This document shows positions 61,953-64,000 of a DNA stretch of 64,000 nucleotides, one piece after another; the first letter of the stretch is position 1; every line of letters starts with the position of its first letter. The notes beneath the pieces were generated by a model. It did no database searches, was not told where the DNA came from, and saw only the letters and a list, made by a program, of their open reading frames with translations. A program made the position numbers and the translations under genes. This stretch comes from Crotophaga sulcirostris (Eukaryota > Chordata > Aves > Cuculiformes > Crotophagidae), in the NCBI GenBank assembly GCA_013397455.1, contig VYZB01000290.1, positions 1-64,000 on the forward strand. Reading direction: 5' to 3'.

Positions 61953-62240
61953 AGAAACACAGAACGGTTTGGTTTGGAAGGAACTTTAAAGAACATCCAG
62001 TCCCAACCCCCCTGCCATGGGCAGGGATCCCTCCCACCAGCCCAGGCTACCCAAGGGCCCATCCAACCTGGCTTTGATCGCCTTCGGGGAGGGGGCATCC
62101 ACAACTTCCCTGGGCAATCTGTGCCACAGCCTCACCACACTCATCATGGAGAACTTCTTCCTAATGTCTAACCTAGAATCTCCCCCTTCCAATTTAAAGC
62201 CATTCCCCCTCATCCTATCACTACCTGTCCTTGTAAGAAG
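61953..62240 (-). mobile_element. CR1 LINE fragment with open RT C-terminus
   Basis: The 3' end lies at 61,953 ('cacagaacggtttggtttgg'). The minus strand is open for 85 codons and includes [25 protein letters not shown] and HRLPREVVDAPS, the end of CR1 ORF2. The preserved frame suggests a relatively recent insertion. The text between 62,040 and 62,100 differs from the other copies, indicating another subfamily. Confidence 0.93.
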
Positions 62241-63944
62241 CAAATTCTATGACCAATGCCATAAGAAGGCAAATTACATGATCTAATGGCCATTTCTGAC
62301 CATAAAATTGTTCAGTCTAGGTTCACAGAAAACAGTCCAATCATTCATTCCATTCACAGGGAGGAAGGGCTTGGGTCAAGCTAGCATGGTGGAAACACAA
62401 ATGAGGATTAGTATGCTCAGTATTCTAGGGATTAAATAAAATTGTCTAAATGTTTAAAACATATTTTTACATTTAATGAAACCAAGCTTTTTTAGCTGAC
62501 AGTAGATTCCTTTTCTTATCCAATAATTATTAAAGATCATAAAGATATACTTACAATTTATGTGTGTTGAAGTAATTTGGCTGTTTTACAACGCACTCGA
62601 GGCATGTAGATATATCTTTACAATCACACACCCTGAACTGTGTGAGCACCTGGCTGTGCTTGTTACAGAGTGAGGGTTGAGAAAGTACTTCCTAAGTTAC
62701 TGTTACTTACATAGAAAGAAGTGGGAAACACATTTAAACCGAACAAAAAAATTTAGTTTTAAACAAAGCTGAATAAGCTGAATTCTAGAACTGTCACCAT
62801 TGTTAGGAACTTAATGACTTTATTTGGCTATTCAGTTAATACTTCGACTTTTTTTTTCTCCCTTATGTACCAGGAAGGTGATATTGTTTGGTTTACTCTA
62901 CACACAGAACTATTACGTCTAGCTTAAAGGAAACCCTAGTATATCTTAGGACACATGGAGGAAAACATAAAGAAAATATTCTCCAGTAAGTAGAAGTGTA
63001 ATTATCGATGAACACTCAGCAAAACTTCAACTGTTTTACTTGACTTACTATGTACAGTGTAGGAAAATGCCCCTACTTGTCCACTGAAATATTTTTACTT
63101 CCCTTCCCAGCAGGGTAGTGTCAGGTCCTAGAAAGAAACACGAGGCAAGAAAAATAACTTTGATTGTCACAACTTAAAGACAGACAGAAAAATCCAGGGT
63201 TTGATGAGAATCCAACTCAGACACCATAAGCAACCATCCTGGGGAGCTGCTGCCTGAGTAAGAAATAGTGCTATTGGCCCCAGTCAGTACCGTTACTCAG
63301 TTACTCTGAGCCTGATGGAAAAGACTTCCACTAGTTCTTAATTTCCCCCAAGAATAGAAGTCCCAGAACTAGGTAAGAGAAAGCTATCTTATCTTCCTTA
63401 AAACATTAACTTTAAAAGCATCACTGTGGCACTAAGACCACAGCTGTAGCAAATTTTAAAATATGCAGTAGAGAAATAATCTGGAAACATATGAGAGAAG
63501 AGCAAAAATATGAAAAGGTTTGTTGTTTATATTTTACTTTAAAAGGAATCTTAAAAGGATTCAAAATTAAAGTATCATTCACTAAAACCTTAGACTAGCC
63601 TTTTCTACATAATCTTGAAACTTTTAACATTTTCCTTGCCATTCCCACCATCCCTTTTCTGCTTTTGCAATCAGCATGAATAAACTGTTTATATATTTAT
63701 TAAGGTTTTTTTTAAGTATTTCGAGGATAGCTAAGTCAGCTGTCATACATAATTTCTGCTGAGTTCTTGTAATGGTCCTGAATTCCTCAAAATTGAAATC
63801 AGCTCTGTGAATGTAAAAGACATAAACAGTCAGCCCTGATGACTAAAAAAGGTGAATGAGGTAACGGTAATGCCGATGAAGCTGTTTGTCTCCAATGTAC
63901 CATAAATAGTGAAGTGAAATTAAAATTTTTCAATCAACATCAGT
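62241..63944. other. SUGCT intron, no feature recognised
   Basis: No repeat, RNA gene or exon recognised. Confidence 0.45.
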
Positions 63945-63976
63945 TATGCGTATGCATGCACGCACACACGCGCATA
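63945..63976. repeat. 32-base perfect purine-pyrimidine alternation
   Basis: Every base from 63,945 to 63,976 alternates pyrimidine and purine, rich in GC and CA steps. This is a classical Z-DNA-prone composition. It is probably a decayed CA/CG microsatellite. Confidence 0.9.
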
Positions 63977-64000
63977 AGAAAAAATTGCCTGATTAGAAGC

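Noticed and set aside
1..64000. Operons, CRISPR arrays, tRNA or rRNA genes, phage or toxin systems
   Set aside because: The codon structure, CR1 repeats and a spliced exon mark vertebrate DNA; no cloverleaf, array or dense coding was seen.

Overview
The window looks like non-coding, repeat-poor DNA from a bird nuclear genome. The strongest clue is the set of CR1 LINE fragments: 5'-truncated copies, several ending in the ATTCTATGA-type 3' tail, with hallmark avian CR1 reverse-transcriptase text. AT-rich single-copy DNA, MIR-like amniote SINE remnants and one vertebrate exon agree with this. I see no bacterial, phage, CRISPR, rRNA or tRNA content. The species cannot be named.

The only protein-coding exon I can support is the terminal exon of SUGCT (succinyl-CoA:glutarate CoA-transferase, formerly C7orf10). 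It is on the minus strand at 19,489-19,652, with a good splice acceptor, a stop codon and an AATAAA signal about 155 bases beyond the stop. Positions 1 to about 19,310 are therefore downstream flank, and 19,653-64,000 is read as the last SUGCT intron, at least 44 kb long. I recognised no second exon.

Layout: 1-1,511 single-copy; 1,512-2,398 CR1 (+); 2,399-19,310 intergenic DNA with a MIR-like remnant, an alternating purine-pyrimidine tract with a palindrome, a perfect 17-bp hairpin and a 200-bp homopyrimidine tract; 19,310-19,652 SUGCT 3' end; 21,105-22,680 a very old CR1/L3-type LINE (+); 23,629-23,725 a symmetric cluster of octamer and TAATTA sites; old CR1 and SINE scraps at 26.3, 27.5, 32.7, 42.5 and 45.2 kb; then a dense retroelement graveyard from 48.7 to 62.3 kb.

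The most unusual content is at 48.7-53.6 kb, all on the minus strand. There are decayed pieces of a Ty3/gypsy-type LTR retrotransposon (gag, zinc knuckles, RNase H end, possible integrase N-terminus), split by a younger CR1. About 1.2 kb beyond them is a decayed RNase H of the DIRS (tyrosine-recombinase) retrotransposon type. As I recall, both lineages are rare or unreported in birds, so these look like molecular fossils from before the bird radiation. All are broken by stops and frameshifts. Four more CR1 pieces and a short CR1 tail follow at 55.0, 55.9, 57.3, 58.6 and 62.0 kb. The window ends in a 32-base perfectly alternating purine-pyrimidine tract.
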